From Kineosporia babensis (lineage in GTDB: Bacteria; Actinomycetota; Actinomycetes; Actinomycetales; Kineosporiaceae): a DNA stretch of 64,000 nucleotides. Position numbers and translations under genes: made by a program. A model generated the notes under the pieces. That model saw only the letters and a list, made by a program, of their open reading frames with translations, was not told where the DNA came from and did no database searches. Positions within the stretch are counted from its first letter, which is position 1. Each line of letters opens with the position of its first letter. The stretch lies in NCBI RefSeq assembly GCF_021129305.1, contig NZ_JAJOMB010000021.1, forward strand, positions 62,001 through 126,000, in the 5' to 3' direction. Below, one piece after another: positions 1 through 8,614 of this stretch.

Positions 1-139
1 GAACTCGCTGAACACCGAGGTGGGCCGGCAGGACGTGGAGGTCGAGGGCGACGCCGACGGCCGGGTCCGGATGACCGTGACGATTCCCACCAGCGAAGAG
101 GCCACCACCGGCCTGGTGAGTGGCTGCCTCGCCGCCTGA
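1..139 (+). CDS. 3' end of a DUF4307-like protein (partial)
   Basis: The window opens inside a reading frame that starts before base 1 and stops at TGA 137-139. The 45 visible codons end in a beta-strand-like stretch (MTVTIPTSEEATTGLVSGC). The ending A-T-T-G-L-V-x-x-C resembles the C-terminus of DUF4307 membrane proteins, which in many actinobacteria lie directly upstream of greA, as here. The family assignment is inferred from this short tail and from gene order; the N-terminal membrane segment is outside the window. Confidence 0.5.
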   Translation, partial: NSLNTEVGRQDVEVEGDADGRVRMTVTIPTSEEATTGLVSGCLAA

Positions 140-309
140 CCGGCAACGTTACCGGTGGGGTGGATGAGCCGGGCGGAACCGTTCACCGGTGCCCGGCGTT
201 GCACCCTGCACCTGCAATCCGGGCTTTCTTGTTAAGCTCAAGGTTTCGTCCCGGACGCCGTTGCCGCATAAAAGAGCGGCCTCAATGCGACCAGAAATGG
301 AGATGCCCC

Positions 310-801
310 GTGAGCGAGACCGGTGCTGCCGTCGCATGGCTGACCCAAGACGCCTATGACCGGTTGAAGAAAGAGTTCGAGTACCTCTCGGGCGAGGGCC
401 GGGTCGACATCGCCAAGAAGATCGAGGCCGCCCGCGCCGAGGGCGACCTGAAGGAGAACGGCGGCTACCACGCGGCCAAGGACGAGCAGGGCAAGCAGGA
501 GGCCCGCATCCGTCAGCTGCGTCAGCTGCTGGAGACCGCGCAGGTCGGCGAGGCGCTGGCCGACGACGGCACGGTCGCCTCGGGCAGCGTGGTCACCATC
601 GACCTGGCCGGCGAGGAGATGACCTTCCTGCTCGGCAGCCGCGAGGTGGCCGGCGACACGGAGCTCGAGGTCTACAGCGAGAAGAGCCCGCTCGGCGCGG
701 CGATCGCAGGCCACAAGGTGGGCGACACCACGGCGTACACCGCCCCCAACGGCCGCGAGCTCAAGGTGAAGATTCTCGAGGCGAAGCCTTTCTCGGGCTG
801 A
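310..801 (+). CDS. greA: Transcription elongation factor GreA
   Basis: 163 residues, the usual GreA length. GreA enters the secondary channel of RNA polymerase and stimulates cleavage of backtracked transcripts. The N-terminal coiled coil (about residues 10-80) contains the acidic tip segment EGDLKENGGYH that supplies the two acidic residues needed for cleavage; the C-terminal FKBP-like domain follows (about 90-160, SPLGAAIAGHKVGD). I chose the GTG at 310 because the coiled coil starts 10 residues later and a GGAG lies about 8 nt upstream; the frame extends further upstream without family similarity. It is a single gene, preceded by the DUF4307-like gene and followed by about 115 bp before the next gene. 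Confidence 0.96.
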   Translation: MSETGAAVAWLTQDAYDRLKKEFEYLSGEGRVDIAKKIEAARAEGDLKENGGYHAAKDEQGKQEARIRQLRQLLETAQVGEALADDGTVASGSVVTIDLAGEEMTFLLGSREVAGDTELEVYSEKSPLGAAIAGHKVGDTTAYTAPNGRELKVKILEAKPFSG

Positions 802-917
802 TATTTCGTCGCTCGGCCGGTCGCCCTTTCCGGGCGGCCGGCCGTTCGCTTTTGCGGCCTTACCCCGATATCGCCGGATCAAAACCCCCGGATCGGAAAA
901 CTGGGATGATCTGAATC

Positions 918-2729
918 ATGTGCGGGCTGGCCGGGGAAGTGCGCTTCGACTCGGCGCGCGCCGACATCCGCACGGTCGACGCAATGACTGCGGCCCTGGC
1001 CGACCGGGGCCCGGACGATGCCGGTCTGTGGTCGCACGGGCGAGTGGCGCTCGGCCATCGCCGGCTGCGGCTGATCGACCTGTCCGACGCCAGTGCCCAG
1101 CCGATGAGCACCCCGGAAGCCGGGCTGACCGGCGTCCTCAATGGGTGCATCTACAACTACCGCGAGCTGCGCACCGAACTGGCCGCCGCCGGGCACCGGT
1201 TCTTCTCCGACGGGGACACCGAGGTGGCGCTCCGGGCGTACGCGCACTGGGGCCCGCAGTTCGCCGAGCACCTGATCGGCACGTTCGCCGTAGCCATCAC
1301 CGAAAGGGACTCCGGGCGCCTGGTTCTCGCCCGCGACCGGCTCGGCGTCAAACCGCTTTACCTGGCCGCATCGCCCGGGGTGCTGCGGTTCGCCAGCACT
1401 TTGCCGGCATTGCTGGCGGCCGACGGGGTAGACACTTCGATCGACCCGGTGGCTCTGGCGCACTACCTGAGCTTTCACAGCGTGGTGCCGGCGCCCCGCA
1501 CCATCCTCGCCGGAGTCCGCAAGCTACCCCCGGCCACCGTGCGTGTGGTCGAGCCGGATGGCCGCAGTACCGATCACGTCTACTGGCGGCCGGATTTCAG
1601 CCGTAAGCCCGAACACGCGGCGTGGACCGAGAAGGACTGGCAGGAACAGCTGCTGGCCTCACTGCGGACCGCCGTGAAGCGTAGGTCGATCGCCGATGTC
1701 GAGGTGGGCGTGCTGCTTTCCGGCGGGCTGGACTCCAGCCTGGTGGTGGCGCTGCTGGCCAGCGAGCACGGGCCGGGGCTCAAGACGTTCTCGATCGGCT
1801 TCGACAGCAGCGACGAGCAACTGGGCGACGAGTTCCGGTACTCGGACCTGGTGGCGCAGATGTACGGCACCGATCACCAGCGCATCCGGGTCGGTGAGGA
1901 AGATCTGGTGCAGCCGATCGAGGCCTGCCTGGCGGCCATGCCCGAGCCGATGGTCAGCCACGACTGCGTGGCCTTCTACCTGCTCAGCCAGGTGGTCTCG
2001 GCGCACTGTCCAGTGGTGCAGACCGGGCAGGGGGCCGACGAGGTGCTCGGCGGTTATCACTGGTACCAGTCGTTGGCCCAGGTCAGCCGGGGTGCGGCGC
2101 TGCCTGCCTACGACCGGGCGTTCCTGGATCGCTCGGCTTCGGAACTGCGCGCGGCGATCTCGCCGGACCTGGAGCTGCCTGACCCGGCCGATCAGTTGCT
2201 GCGCGGGCTGGATCCGGCCCGGGCCTGGCTGACCGAGCACTTCAACCGGCCCGGGGCGCAGAGCGCGGTGGACGCGGCGATGCGGATGGACACCACGGTG
2301 ATGCTGGTGGACGACCCGGTGAAGCGGGTGGATGCGATGACGATGGCGCACGGTCTGGAGGCGCGCATGCCTTTTCTGGACCACGAGTTCGTGGAACTGG
2401 CGGCGGCCTGCCCGGTGCCCTTCAAGCTGGCGCGCGGGGGTAAGGGGGTGCTCAAGCAGGCTGCCCGGGGATTGCTGCCGCGGTCGGTGCTTCAGCGGCC
2501 TAAGGGGTATTTCCCGGTGCCGGCGCTGTTTCGGTTGCAGGGGAAGCTGGTTGAACGGGTCAGGGACACGCTGGAGTCGCCGGAGGCGCGCCGGCGTGGG
2601 GTGTTCCGGCCGGAGTACGTGGCTGGGCTGTTGCGTGACCCGAACGCTGCGCACACTCCGCTGAACGGCAACAAGCTCTGGCAGCTGGCCACCCTGGAGA
2701 TGTGGCTGCAGGCCCGCGGCATCTCCTGA
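918..2729 (+). CDS. N-acetylglutaminylglutamine amidotransferase-type AsnB homologue
   Basis: 603 residues. A class II glutaminase domain begins MCGLAGEV, with Cys2 as the nucleophile after Met removal, and is followed by an asparagine-synthetase ATP-pyrophosphatase domain with the PP-loop LLSGGLDSSL near residue 268. The C-terminal half (FDSSDEQLGDEFRYSD, MPEPMVSHDCVAFY, QTGQGADEVLGGYHWY) is characteristic of the branch that amidates N-acetylglutaminylglutamine to the osmolyte NAGGN rather than making asparagine. The partner that makes the dipeptide (GNAT/ATP-grasp synthetase) is normally adjacent but is absent on both sides here. The ATG at 918 is fixed by Cys2. It converges with the permease gene at 2739. 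The specific substrate is inferred from motif resemblance. Confidence 0.85.
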   Translation: MCGLAGEVRFDSARADIRTVDAMTAALADRGPDDAGLWSHGRVALGHRRLRLIDLSDASAQPMSTPEAGLTGVLNGCIYNYRELRTELAAAGHRFFSDGDTEVALRAYAHWGPQFAEHLIGTFAVAITERDSGRLVLARDRLGVKPLYLAASPGVLRFASTLPALLAADGVDTSIDPVALAHYLSFHSVVPAPRTILAGVRKLPPATVRVVEPDGRSTDHVYWRPDFSRKPEHAAWTEKDWQEQLLASLRTAVKRRSIADVEVGVLLSGGLDSSLVVALLASEHGPGLKTFSIGFDSSDEQLGDEFRYSDLVAQMYGTDHQRIRVGEEDLVQPIEACLAAMPEPMVSHDCVAFYLLSQVVSAHCPVVQTGQGADEVLGGYHWYQSLAQVSRGAALPAYDRAFLDRSASELRAAISPDLELPDPADQLLRGLDPARAWLTEHFNRPGAQSAVDAAMRMDTTVMLVDDPVKRVDAMTMAHGLEARMPFLDHEFVELAAACPVPFKLARGGKGVLKQAARGLLPRSVLQRPKGYFPVPALFRLQGKLVERVRDTLESPEARRRGVFRPEYVAGLLRDPNAAHTPLNGNKLWQLATLEMWLQARGIS

Positions 2730-2738
2730 GTGCTGCCT

Positions 2739-3974
2739 CTACTCCCCGCGCACCGCTTCCTGAGGCTGTTCTTCCTCCTCGTCGGTGTCGTCCCAGGTCT
2801 CCGGATCCTCGTCGTCCCGGGTCTGATCGGCCAGGGGACCTACTTGCTCCTCGCTCGGTTTCTCGTGCTGCTCCTCCGGATCCCGCCCGGCCAGGTACTC
2901 GCCGATCACGTTGACCACGGCCACGAACGGCACCGCGAACAGGGCCCCGACAATGCCGGCCAGCAGCACCCCGGCCGCGATCGCCAGGATCACCGCCAGG
3001 GGGTGCACCCGCACCGCCCGGCCCAGCAGGAACGGCTGCAGGGCGTGCGCCTCCAACTGCTGCACGCCGACCACGATGGCCAGCATGATCACCGCGTCGA
3101 CGATCCCGCCCGCGACCAGGGCGACGAGTACGGCGGCGATGCCGGAGAACAGCGCACCCACGATCGGCACGAAGGCGCCCAGGAAGACCAGCATGCCCAG
3201 AGGGAAGGCCAGCGGGACGCCGAGAATGGCCGCCCCGATCCAGACCCCCACGCCGTCGACGATCGCCACGATGACGGTGGCCCGGACGTAGGCGGTGAGT
3301 GTGGCCCAGGCCCGTACCCCCGACCCGCGCACCTTCTCCCGGCTGCCCGCAGGGAACAGGCTGACCACCCAGGACCACATCCGGTCCCCGCCGGAGAGGA
3401 AGAAGTACAGCGCGAAGAGGGTGATGAACATGCCGGTGAGCACGTGCCCGGCGGTGCTGGTGACCTCCAGCGCCCCAGAGACGACATCGCTGCCGCCGTT
3501 GCCCCGGATGTTGTCCTGCAGCACGTCGACGTACTGGTCGAGCTGGTCGCTGGTCAGGTTCAGCGGCGAGCGGGCCAGCTGTTCCTGCAGTTCGCTGAGG
3601 CCCTCGGCAGCGTCGTCGCGCAGGCCGTCGAACCCGCTGACCGCCTGCTGCCCGATCAGCGCCATCAGGCCGGCCACGAACGCGATCGTGAAGAAGACGG
3701 TGAGCAGGGCGGAGGCGGAGTTCGGCAGGCCGATCTTGTTCTCGTCCCGGGCCATCGCCCGCTGAATCGGCTTGAGCAGCGCGGAGAGCATCAGCGCCAC
3801 CAGCAGGGGTACGAAGATCACCTTGTACTCGGCGAAGATCCGCCAGATCAGGTAGACCGTGCCCGCGATGAGCAGGATCCGCCAGGCCCAGGCGGCGCTC
3901 ACCCGCAGGCCGTGCGGCAGTTCGGCGGGGCGCACGCGGGTGGGGTCGTCCTGCTCGATGCTCACCCATCCCAT
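2739..3974 (-). CDS. AI-2E family transporter (permease)
   Basis: 411 residues from the ATG at 3974 (MGWVSIEQDD). The protein has the AI-2E/PerM layout: paired N-terminal membrane helices (about 30-75), a helix around 105-125, a soluble amphipathic middle region, and four C-terminal helices rich in Gly/Ala/Val, with the P-L-A-F-P-L-G and L-x-x-H-A-L-Q-P segments near the end of the membrane domain. The last 30 residues are a strongly acidic tail (DDTDEEEE). Members export signalling molecules or act as Na+/H+ antiporters; the substrate cannot be read from sequence. A longer upstream frame exists to 4166 but would overlap the glmL-like gene and lacks family similarity, so the internal ATG is preferred. 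Confidence 0.88.
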   Translation of the reverse strand: MGWVSIEQDDPTRVRPAELPHGLRVSAAWAWRILLIAGTVYLIWRIFAEYKVIFVPLLVALMLSALLKPIQRAMARDENKIGLPNSASALLTVFFTIAFVAGLMALIGQQAVSGFDGLRDDAAEGLSELQEQLARSPLNLTSDQLDQYVDVLQDNIRGNGGSDVVSGALEVTSTAGHVLTGMFITLFALYFFLSGGDRMWSWVVSLFPAGSREKVRGSGVRAWATLTAYVRATVIVAIVDGVGVWIGAAILGVPLAFPLGMLVFLGAFVPIVGALFSGIAAVLVALVAGGIVDAVIMLAIVVGVQQLEAHALQPFLLGRAVRVHPLAVILAIAAGVLLAGIVGALFAVPFVAVVNVIGEYLAGRDPEEQHEKPSEEQVGPLADQTRDDEDPETWDDTDEEEEQPQEAVRGE

Positions 3975-4036
3975 ACTGCCTGCTGCGCCAAGATCGGCGC
4001 GGCGACGTTCGCCCTGTGTCGTTACGGGTTCATCTC

Positions 4037-5365
4037 CTAGGCACTCAGCCCCGAGGCGGCCAGGCGGTGCGCTGCTTCGGGGCTGATCCGGTCGCGCAGA
4101 AGCCCTGCCGCGAAAAGGGTGTAGCCCACGTCGACGCTGATGGTTGCGGCTTCGGGAACGGCCCACCCGCCGCTGTGGTCGGTCCGGAGCTGATTGAGGA
4201 CGGCGTCTCGGCCCACCTGGTCTGCGTGACGAAGAACTCCCCCGCTGCCCACCAGAACACCAACTTCACGCAACGGACGCGGGGCGGCACCTGGGTAGGT
4301 CGGGCGGCCGTGGCGGCGAACGGCGATCAGAACAGCCAACTCGGCCAGACGCTGGTCCAGATGTCTTACCCCCGGCACGGGGCTGCTCGCGTACTCCCTG
4401 AGCTGCCCTTCCGCTTCTGCCTCGATCAGCCCCTCCGCAAGCGCCGCCTCAACCACACCCGTAGCCCCGGACCTCACCCCCAGATCTCCTTCGACCGTGC
4501 GCGCCGACAGCCAGTCCCCCGCCGCCCGTTTCCTGGGCTCTTCGTCCTCCTGGTCAGACGCCGGCAGAACGGAATACACATCCGTCGTGGCCCCACCGAC
4601 GTCTACCATCAGCAGCCCTCGGCCGCCCGCGAGCACCTCCACCCCACTGAGCACCGCATCTGGCGTCGGCGCGAGGACCAACTGGCGGAAGGAACGTCCA
4701 TTGATCTGCGAGCCCTTCTGCGACAGGCCTTTACCCCCGATGACATGCTCCAGGAACGCTTGACGAATCGCCTCCCGCGCGGGGACGGGATCGAGCTTGC
4801 CGATCTGAGGCAGCACGTTGCCGGTGACCGTGACCTTGCGCCCCCGCCGACGTAGCTCGTGCGCGGCAGCCTCGGCCGCATCCGCGTTGCAGGCGAGCAC
4901 TACGGGGACGGGCAGCCGCGCGATACCGATGCGACGGGCGTTGCCGACGACTACGTCTGCGTTGCCGCCATCGGTGCCGCCGGTGAGAACGATCAGGTCA
5001 GGACGGGACTCGCGCAGCAACTCGACGCCCTCGGCAGTCAACGCCCCGCTGCTCAGGTGCACCACCCGTCCCCCGGCCGAAAGCGCCACCCGCTGACCAG
5101 CTTCCGCCGTTACCAGCCGCTCGTGGCCGACCACCGCCAGACGTAGGCCGCCACCTGCGCTGGAGCAGGCCCGGATCTCGGCGTTTTTGGCTGCCGTGTT
5201 GATACTTTCGGCCAGCTCGGCCTGGGTGGCGGCGATGGCGGTCATGACGTCGGGCCGGGTGGTGGGGTGCTGGGTCGCGCCGAGTACCTGACCTTCGGCC
5301 GGATCGACGAGCAAGTTCTTGGTGAACGTTGAGCCGACATCCACGCAGAGAACCAGTTCCGGCAT
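4037..5365 (-). CDS. glmL: GlmL/MutL-type ASKHA protein (glutamate mutase L family)
   Basis: 442 residues. The N-terminus LCVDVGSTFTKNLLVD is the phosphate-1 motif of the ASKHA (actin/hexokinase/Hsp70) ATPase fold; a second ATPase motif is LLMVDVGGATTDVYSV around residue 250, and a third Gly-rich motif (VGVLVGSGGVLRH) lies near 370. This is the glutamate mutase L family, thought to reactivate adenosylcobalamin-dependent carbon-skeleton mutases. No mutase subunit is nearby, so it is an orphan in this window. AGGAGG lies about 6 nt upstream of the ATG at 5365. A 62-bp gap separates it from the downstream permease, so cotranscription is possible. Confidence 0.85.
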   Translation of the reverse strand: MPELVLCVDVGSTFTKNLLVDPAEGQVLGATQHPTTRPDVMTAIAATQAELAESINTAAKNAEIRACSSAGGGLRLAVVGHERLVTAEAGQRVALSAGGRVVHLSSGALTAEGVELLRESRPDLIVLTGGTDGGNADVVVGNARRIGIARLPVPVVLACNADAAEAAAHELRRRGRKVTVTGNVLPQIGKLDPVPAREAIRQAFLEHVIGGKGLSQKGSQINGRSFRQLVLAPTPDAVLSGVEVLAGGRGLLMVDVGGATTDVYSVLPASDQEDEEPRKRAAGDWLSARTVEGDLGVRSGATGVVEAALAEGLIEAEAEGQLREYASSPVPGVRHLDQRLAELAVLIAVRRHGRPTYPGAAPRPLREVGVLVGSGGVLRHADQVGRDAVLNQLRTDHSGGWAVPEAATISVDVGYTLFAAGLLRDRISPEAAHRLAASGLSA

Positions 5366-5554
5366 CGCGTCCTCCTGAGCGCCCGCTGTCCTTAAACAAC
5401 CATTCTCGCTGCCGGATCTACCTGCGCCTGTCTACGGCAACCTTTGCTCTCCGCCACCCGGCATCAGCTGCCCGGCGCTCAAATTGCCCTACCCCAGGCG
5501 CACTCTCAGCTAGCTCGCCACTCTCGCGGGATCACCTGCACCGAGCCATCTCTC
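5366..5554. other. Upstream region of the glmL-like gene
   Basis: First part of an 830-bp non-coding stretch. It must hold the promoter of the leftward glmL-like gene, but I see no convincing -35/-10 pair. No coding potential is evident; the frames that stay open here do so only because of the repeats further right. Confidence 0.4.
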
Positions 5555-5640
5555 GAGCGCCATCGTCCCGCTTCCCTCGCCCGTGCCCTCGTCCCACTTC
5601 CCTCGCCCCGCTTCCCTCGCCCATGCCCTCGCCCTGCCGG
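5555..5640. repeat. Short tandem repeat tract, CTTCCCTCGCCC-type
   Basis: Pyrimidine-rich tandem copies of a roughly 11-13 bp unit (variants of CTTCCCTCGCCC and GCCCTCGCCC) on the + strand. It is separate from, and different in sequence to, the larger tract at 5799-6120. No coding function is apparent. Confidence 0.6.
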
Positions 5641-5720
5641 ATGTCGACTCGATACCCAGCCGCCCCGTCCTCAATCCCCTCCGACCGAAATGCACCCCTC
5701 CGCGCCGCACCGAGCAATCG

Positions 5721-5763
5721 TCGGGAAGACAAAACGACGCCATAGCGTGTTTTGTCTTCCCGA
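5721..5763. repeat. Perfect 15-bp inverted repeat with 13-nt loop
   Basis: Arms TCGGGAAGACAAAAC (5721-5735) and its exact reverse complement (5749-5763). The loop can extend the stem with ACGC/GCGT. The arms are A/T-richer than everything around them. It sits between two minisatellite tracts and is not followed by a T-run on either strand, so it is not a standard terminator. Confidence 0.75.
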
Positions 5764-5798
5764 TGACGCCACAGCTCGCGTGAGCCCTGGATACAGGG

Positions 5799-6120
5799 GC
5801 GGCCCACTCCGCCCAGCCACTCCACCCGGCCACTCCACCCGGCCACTCCACCTGCCCGCCCCATCCGGCCGCTCCATCCGACCGCTACGCCCAGCCACTC
5901 CACCCAGCCCACTCCGCCTGCCCGCTCTATCCGGCCGCTACGCCCAGCCATTCCGCCCAGCCATTCCGCCCGGCCATTCCGCCCGGCCACTCCACCCGGC
6001 CACTCCACCCCGCCCGCTCCACCCAGCCCACTCCGCCCGGCCGCTCCACCCAGCCACACCACCCGCCCGCTCCACCCAGCTATTCCGCCCGCCCGCTCCG
6101 CCCGGCCACTCCAACCGGGC
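5799..6120. repeat. 13-bp minisatellite (CCACTCCACCCGG-type)
   Basis: About 25 degenerate tandem copies of a 13-bp unit, consensus near CCACTCCACCCGG, with CCATTCCGCCCGG and CCGCTCCATCCGG variants. Because 13 is not a multiple of 3, the repeat keeps several frames open on both strands (Pro/His/Ser-rich on +, Gly/Trp/Ser-rich on -). These open frames have no other coding evidence and are a by-product. Confidence 0.8.
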
Positions 6121-6130
6121 GGCAAAAGCA

Positions 6131-6181
6131 GACAGCGTGTGAACCCGCCGCGGTACATCCGCGCCAGATCCACACGCTGTC
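6131..6181 (-). terminator. Probable terminator of metB
   Basis: Inverted repeat GACAGCGTGTG (6131-6141) / CACACGCTGTC (6171-6181) with a smaller inner hairpin (CGCGG/CCGCG). On the minus strand it starts 17 nt after the metB stop and is followed by CTGCTTTTGCC, which fits an intrinsic terminator with a short T-run. Confidence 0.55.
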
Positions 6182-6197
6182 CAAGAACGTGCCGTTG

Positions 6198-7442
6198 TCA
6201 GCCCAGGGCCTGCTCCAGATCGGCCACCAGGTCCGACGCGTCTTCCAGACCTGCCGAGATCCGCACCAGATCGTCCGGCACCTCGAGCGCCGACCCGGCC
6301 ACCGACGCGTGAGTCATCTGACCCGGGTGCTCGATCAGCGACTCGACGCCGCCCAGCGACTCGGCCAGCGTGAACACCTGCGTGCGCCGGCAGACCTCGA
6401 GCGCGGCCTCCTTGCCCCCGGCGACCTGGAACGACACCATGCCCCCGAAGCGCCGCATCTGCTCGACCGCGGCCTTGTGGCCGGGGTGGTCGTCGAGCGA
6501 GGGGTAGAGCACCCGGCTGACCTTCGGGTGCTGCCGCAGCATCTCGACGATCTTCTCGGCATTGTCGCAGTGCCGTTCCATCCGCACCGCAAGGGTTTTC
6601 AGGCCGCGCTGGACCAGCCAGGAGTCGAACGGGCCGGAAACCGCGCCCATCGAGTTCTGGTTGAAACCGACTCGCTCGACGGCGCTTTCGCCCAGGTCGG
6701 CAATGCCGTCCATCCACGGGGCGAAGGCACTGTGCGAGACCACTGCGGCGCCCCCGACGACATCGGAGTGGCCCCCGGCATACTTGGTGGTGGAGTGCAC
6801 CACGATGTCGGCACCCAGACTGAGCGGCTGCTGCAGGTAGGGCGTGGCGAACGTGTTGTCGACGACCAGCAGCGCCCCGGCCGCGTGTGCCACCTCGGCC
6901 AGACCGGCGATGTCGGCGACCGACAACAGCGGGTTGGTCGGCGTCTCGACCCAGACGAGGCGGGTCTGACCAGGCCGGATGGCCGCCCGCACCGCGTCGA
7001 TGTCGACCAGCGAGGCCGGCGTGTGCCCGACGCCCCAGGGCTGAGCCACCCGGGCCACCAGACGGTAGGTGCCGCCGTAGGCGTCGTCCGGAATGACCAT
7101 GTGGTCGCCCGGGCGCAGCAGCGAGCGCAGCACCGCATCCTCGGCCGCCAGCCCGGAGGCGAACGCGAAGCCGCGGGCCGAACCGTCCGGAGCCTCCAGC
7201 GCAGCCAGACACTCCTCGAGAGCCGTTCGGGTCGGGTTACCCGAACGCGAGTACTCGTACCCCACCCCGAGGCCCTGACGCAGGCCGCCCACGCCGTCCT
7301 GCGCATAGGTGGAGGTCTGGTAGATCGGGGTGACGACGGCCCCGGTGGCCGGGTCCGGCTCGGACCCCACGTGGATGGCCCGGGTCGAGAACCCGGCGGT
7401 TGACCAGCGGGGATCCCCAGGCTTGCGGTTCGGCTCGTTCAC
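6198..7442 (-). CDS. metB: Cystathionine gamma-synthase (PLP-dependent transsulfuration enzyme)
   Basis: 414 residues. A Cys/Met-metabolism PLP enzyme that condenses an activated homoserine with cysteine (or cleaves cystathionine, since the two activities are hard to separate by sequence). Visible motifs: [19 protein letters not shown] and PIYQTSTY at the N-terminus, [26 protein letters not shown], and the PLP-lysine motif [16 protein letters not shown] near residue 218. The GTG at 7442 is chosen because family similarity begins some 20 residues later; the frame runs open to 7718 but that would extend into the divergent msrA gene. The terminator-like hairpin follows the stop. A cystathionine beta-synthase at 27811-29184 could supply the reverse pathway. 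Confidence 0.93.
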   Translation of the reverse strand: MNEPNRKPGDPRWSTAGFSTRAIHVGSEPDPATGAVVTPIYQTSTYAQDGVGGLRQGLGVGYEYSRSGNPTRTALEECLAALEAPDGSARGFAFASGLAAEDAVLRSLLRPGDHMVIPDDAYGGTYRLVARVAQPWGVGHTPASLVDIDAVRAAIRPGQTRLVWVETPTNPLLSVADIAGLAEVAHAAGALLVVDNTFATPYLQQPLSLGADIVVHSTTKYAGGHSDVVGGAAVVSHSAFAPWMDGIADLGESAVERVGFNQNSMGAVSGPFDSWLVQRGLKTLAVRMERHCDNAEKIVEMLRQHPKVSRVLYPSLDDHPGHKAAVEQMRRFGGMVSFQVAGGKEAALEVCRRTQVFTLAESLGGVESLIEHPGQMTHASVAGSALEVPDDLVRISAGLEDASDLVADLEQALG

Positions 7443-7578
7443 AGGTCCCAAGCTACTACCGAGCACCGACAGTTCTGGTCCGGCTCGGGCCCGGCGGCGG
7501 GAACGGATCGGGGCCACACTTGGTTGTGCAAGGCGGGAGCGGACCGATCGTTCCGCCCTACAGGACGAGGAGGACCGG

Positions 7579-8268
7579 ATGATGTTCGGCAGCAGGCTGA
7601 AGAGCACGATGGTCGAGCGGGACAAGGCGCTGCCGGGCCGGGACAGCCGGCCGTTCACCGTGCCGGCCCGCCACGCCGTTCTCGACACCCCGCTCGAGGG
7701 CCCCTGGCCCGAGGGCACCCAGGTGGTCTACCTGGCCATGGGCTGCTTCTGGGGCGCTGAGAAGACGTTCTGGCAGACCCCCGGCGTGGTCACCACCGCG
7801 GTCGGCTACCAGGGCGGCTACACCCCCAACCCGACGTACGAAGAGACCTGCAGCAGCCTCACCGGCCACACCGAGGCCGTGCTGGTCGCCTACGACCCGG
7901 CCAAGCTGAGCCTCGACGAACTGCTGCGCACGTTCTGGGAGTCGCACGACCCGACCCAGGGCTACCGCCAGGGCAACGACCTGGGCACGCAGTACCGCTC
8001 GGCGTTCTACTGGACCACCGACGAGCAGCGCGACGCCTACCTGGCCAGTAAGACCGCCTACCAGGCCGCGCTCGACAAGGCCGGCTTCGGCGCCATCACC
8101 ACGGAGTCGCGCCCGGCCGAGGACGCGGGCACGTTCTGGTACGCCGAGGACTACCACCAGCAGTACTTGAAGAAGAACCCGGCCGGCTACTGCCCCGACC
8201 ACGGTACCGGCGTCGCCTGCCCGATCGGCGTAGGCGTGCTCTACGGCACCGGAGTCAAGGCCGAGTAA
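7579..8268 (+). CDS. msrA: Peptide methionine sulfoxide reductase MsrA
   Basis: 229 residues. Reduces methionine-S-sulfoxide in proteins and free methionine. The catalytic motif [12 protein letters not shown] places the nucleophilic Cys near residue 56; the substrate-pocket segment [15 protein letters not shown] follows. Resolving cysteines lie in the C-terminal tail ([10 protein letters not shown] and VACPIG). AGGAGG stands 6 nt before the tandem ATGs at 7579/7582. The last ~120 bp, encoding [18 protein letters not shown] and the tail, occur again at 9026-9146 and, deleted, at 9692-9770, each time next to a toxin-antitoxin module. This gene is intact and probably functional; its 3' end may itself be the newest copy. 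Confidence 0.96.
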   Translation: MMFGSRLKSTMVERDKALPGRDSRPFTVPARHAVLDTPLEGPWPEGTQVVYLAMGCFWGAEKTFWQTPGVVTTAVGYQGGYTPNPTYEETCSSLTGHTEAVLVAYDPAKLSLDELLRTFWESHDPTQGYRQGNDLGTQYRSAFYWTTDEQRDAYLASKTAYQAALDKAGFGAITTESRPAEDAGTFWYAEDYHQQYLKKNPAGYCPDHGTGVACPIGVGVLYGTGVKAE

Positions 8269-8277
8269 GTCCGGCGA

Positions 8278-8310
8278 GAGGTGCTGCATCCCCGCCGGGT
8301 GCGGCACCTC
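8278..8310 (+). terminator. Probable msrA terminator
   Basis: A 14-bp stem (GAGGTGCTGCATCC pairing with GGGTGCGGCACCTC, two G-U pairs) and 5-nt loop start 10 nt after the msrA stop codon. No T-run follows. A remnant of the first arm (AGAGGTGCT) is also present after the second msrA tail at 9164-9172. Confidence 0.6.
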
Positions 8311-8383
8311 AGCGTCGCCCGCCGTTGAGGACGATCTGCTAGCAGAACCTGTCGGCCAGGACGATCGAGCGTAGTCTGAGGGC

Positions 8384-8614
8384 ATGATCGTGGGACGCAT
8401 CACCGTCGACCCCGGACGTATGCGGGGCCTGCCCTGTATACGGGACACCCGTGTGACCGTCACTGCCGTCCTCGGGCAACTGGCTGCCGGCCAAGGATTC
8501 GACCAGATCCTTGACGACTATCCCTACCTTGAGCAGGAAGATCTGCTCGCCGCCCTGGAATACGCGACCCTTCTCACCCAGGAGCGAGAGATCCCACTGG
8601 CCCGACCCGCATGA
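8384..8614 (+). CDS. DUF433 antitoxin of a type II toxin-antitoxin pair
   Basis: 76 residues, a complete DUF433 protein: RITVDPGRMRGLPCIRDTRV is the family hallmark, followed by LAAGQGFDQILDDYPYL and a helical end. DUF433 is a short winged/HTH-like domain paired with DUF5615 PIN-like toxins. It overlaps the toxin gene by 4 nt (ATGA at 8611), so the two are translationally coupled. There is no clear Shine-Dalgarno; TAGTCT lies 6 nt before the ATG, which suggests leaderless transcription. It is the first of three cassettes inserted after msrA. Confidence 0.88.
   Translation: MIVGRITVDPGRMRGLPCIRDTRVTVTAVLGQLAAGQGFDQILDDYPYLEQEDLLAALEYATLLTQEREIPLARPA

Noticed and set aside
5799-6120. CRISPR array
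   Set aside because: The units are contiguous tandem repeats with no spacers, and no cas gene is present.
5444-6173. Long open frames on both strands over the minisatellite region
   Set aside because: The 13-bp period removes stops from several frames at once; the predicted peptides are only repeat translations, there is no ribosome site, and both strands look equally open.
7443-7718. N-terminal extension of metB upstream of the GTG at 7442
   Set aside because: No family similarity, and it would overlap the promoter and first codons of the divergent msrA gene.
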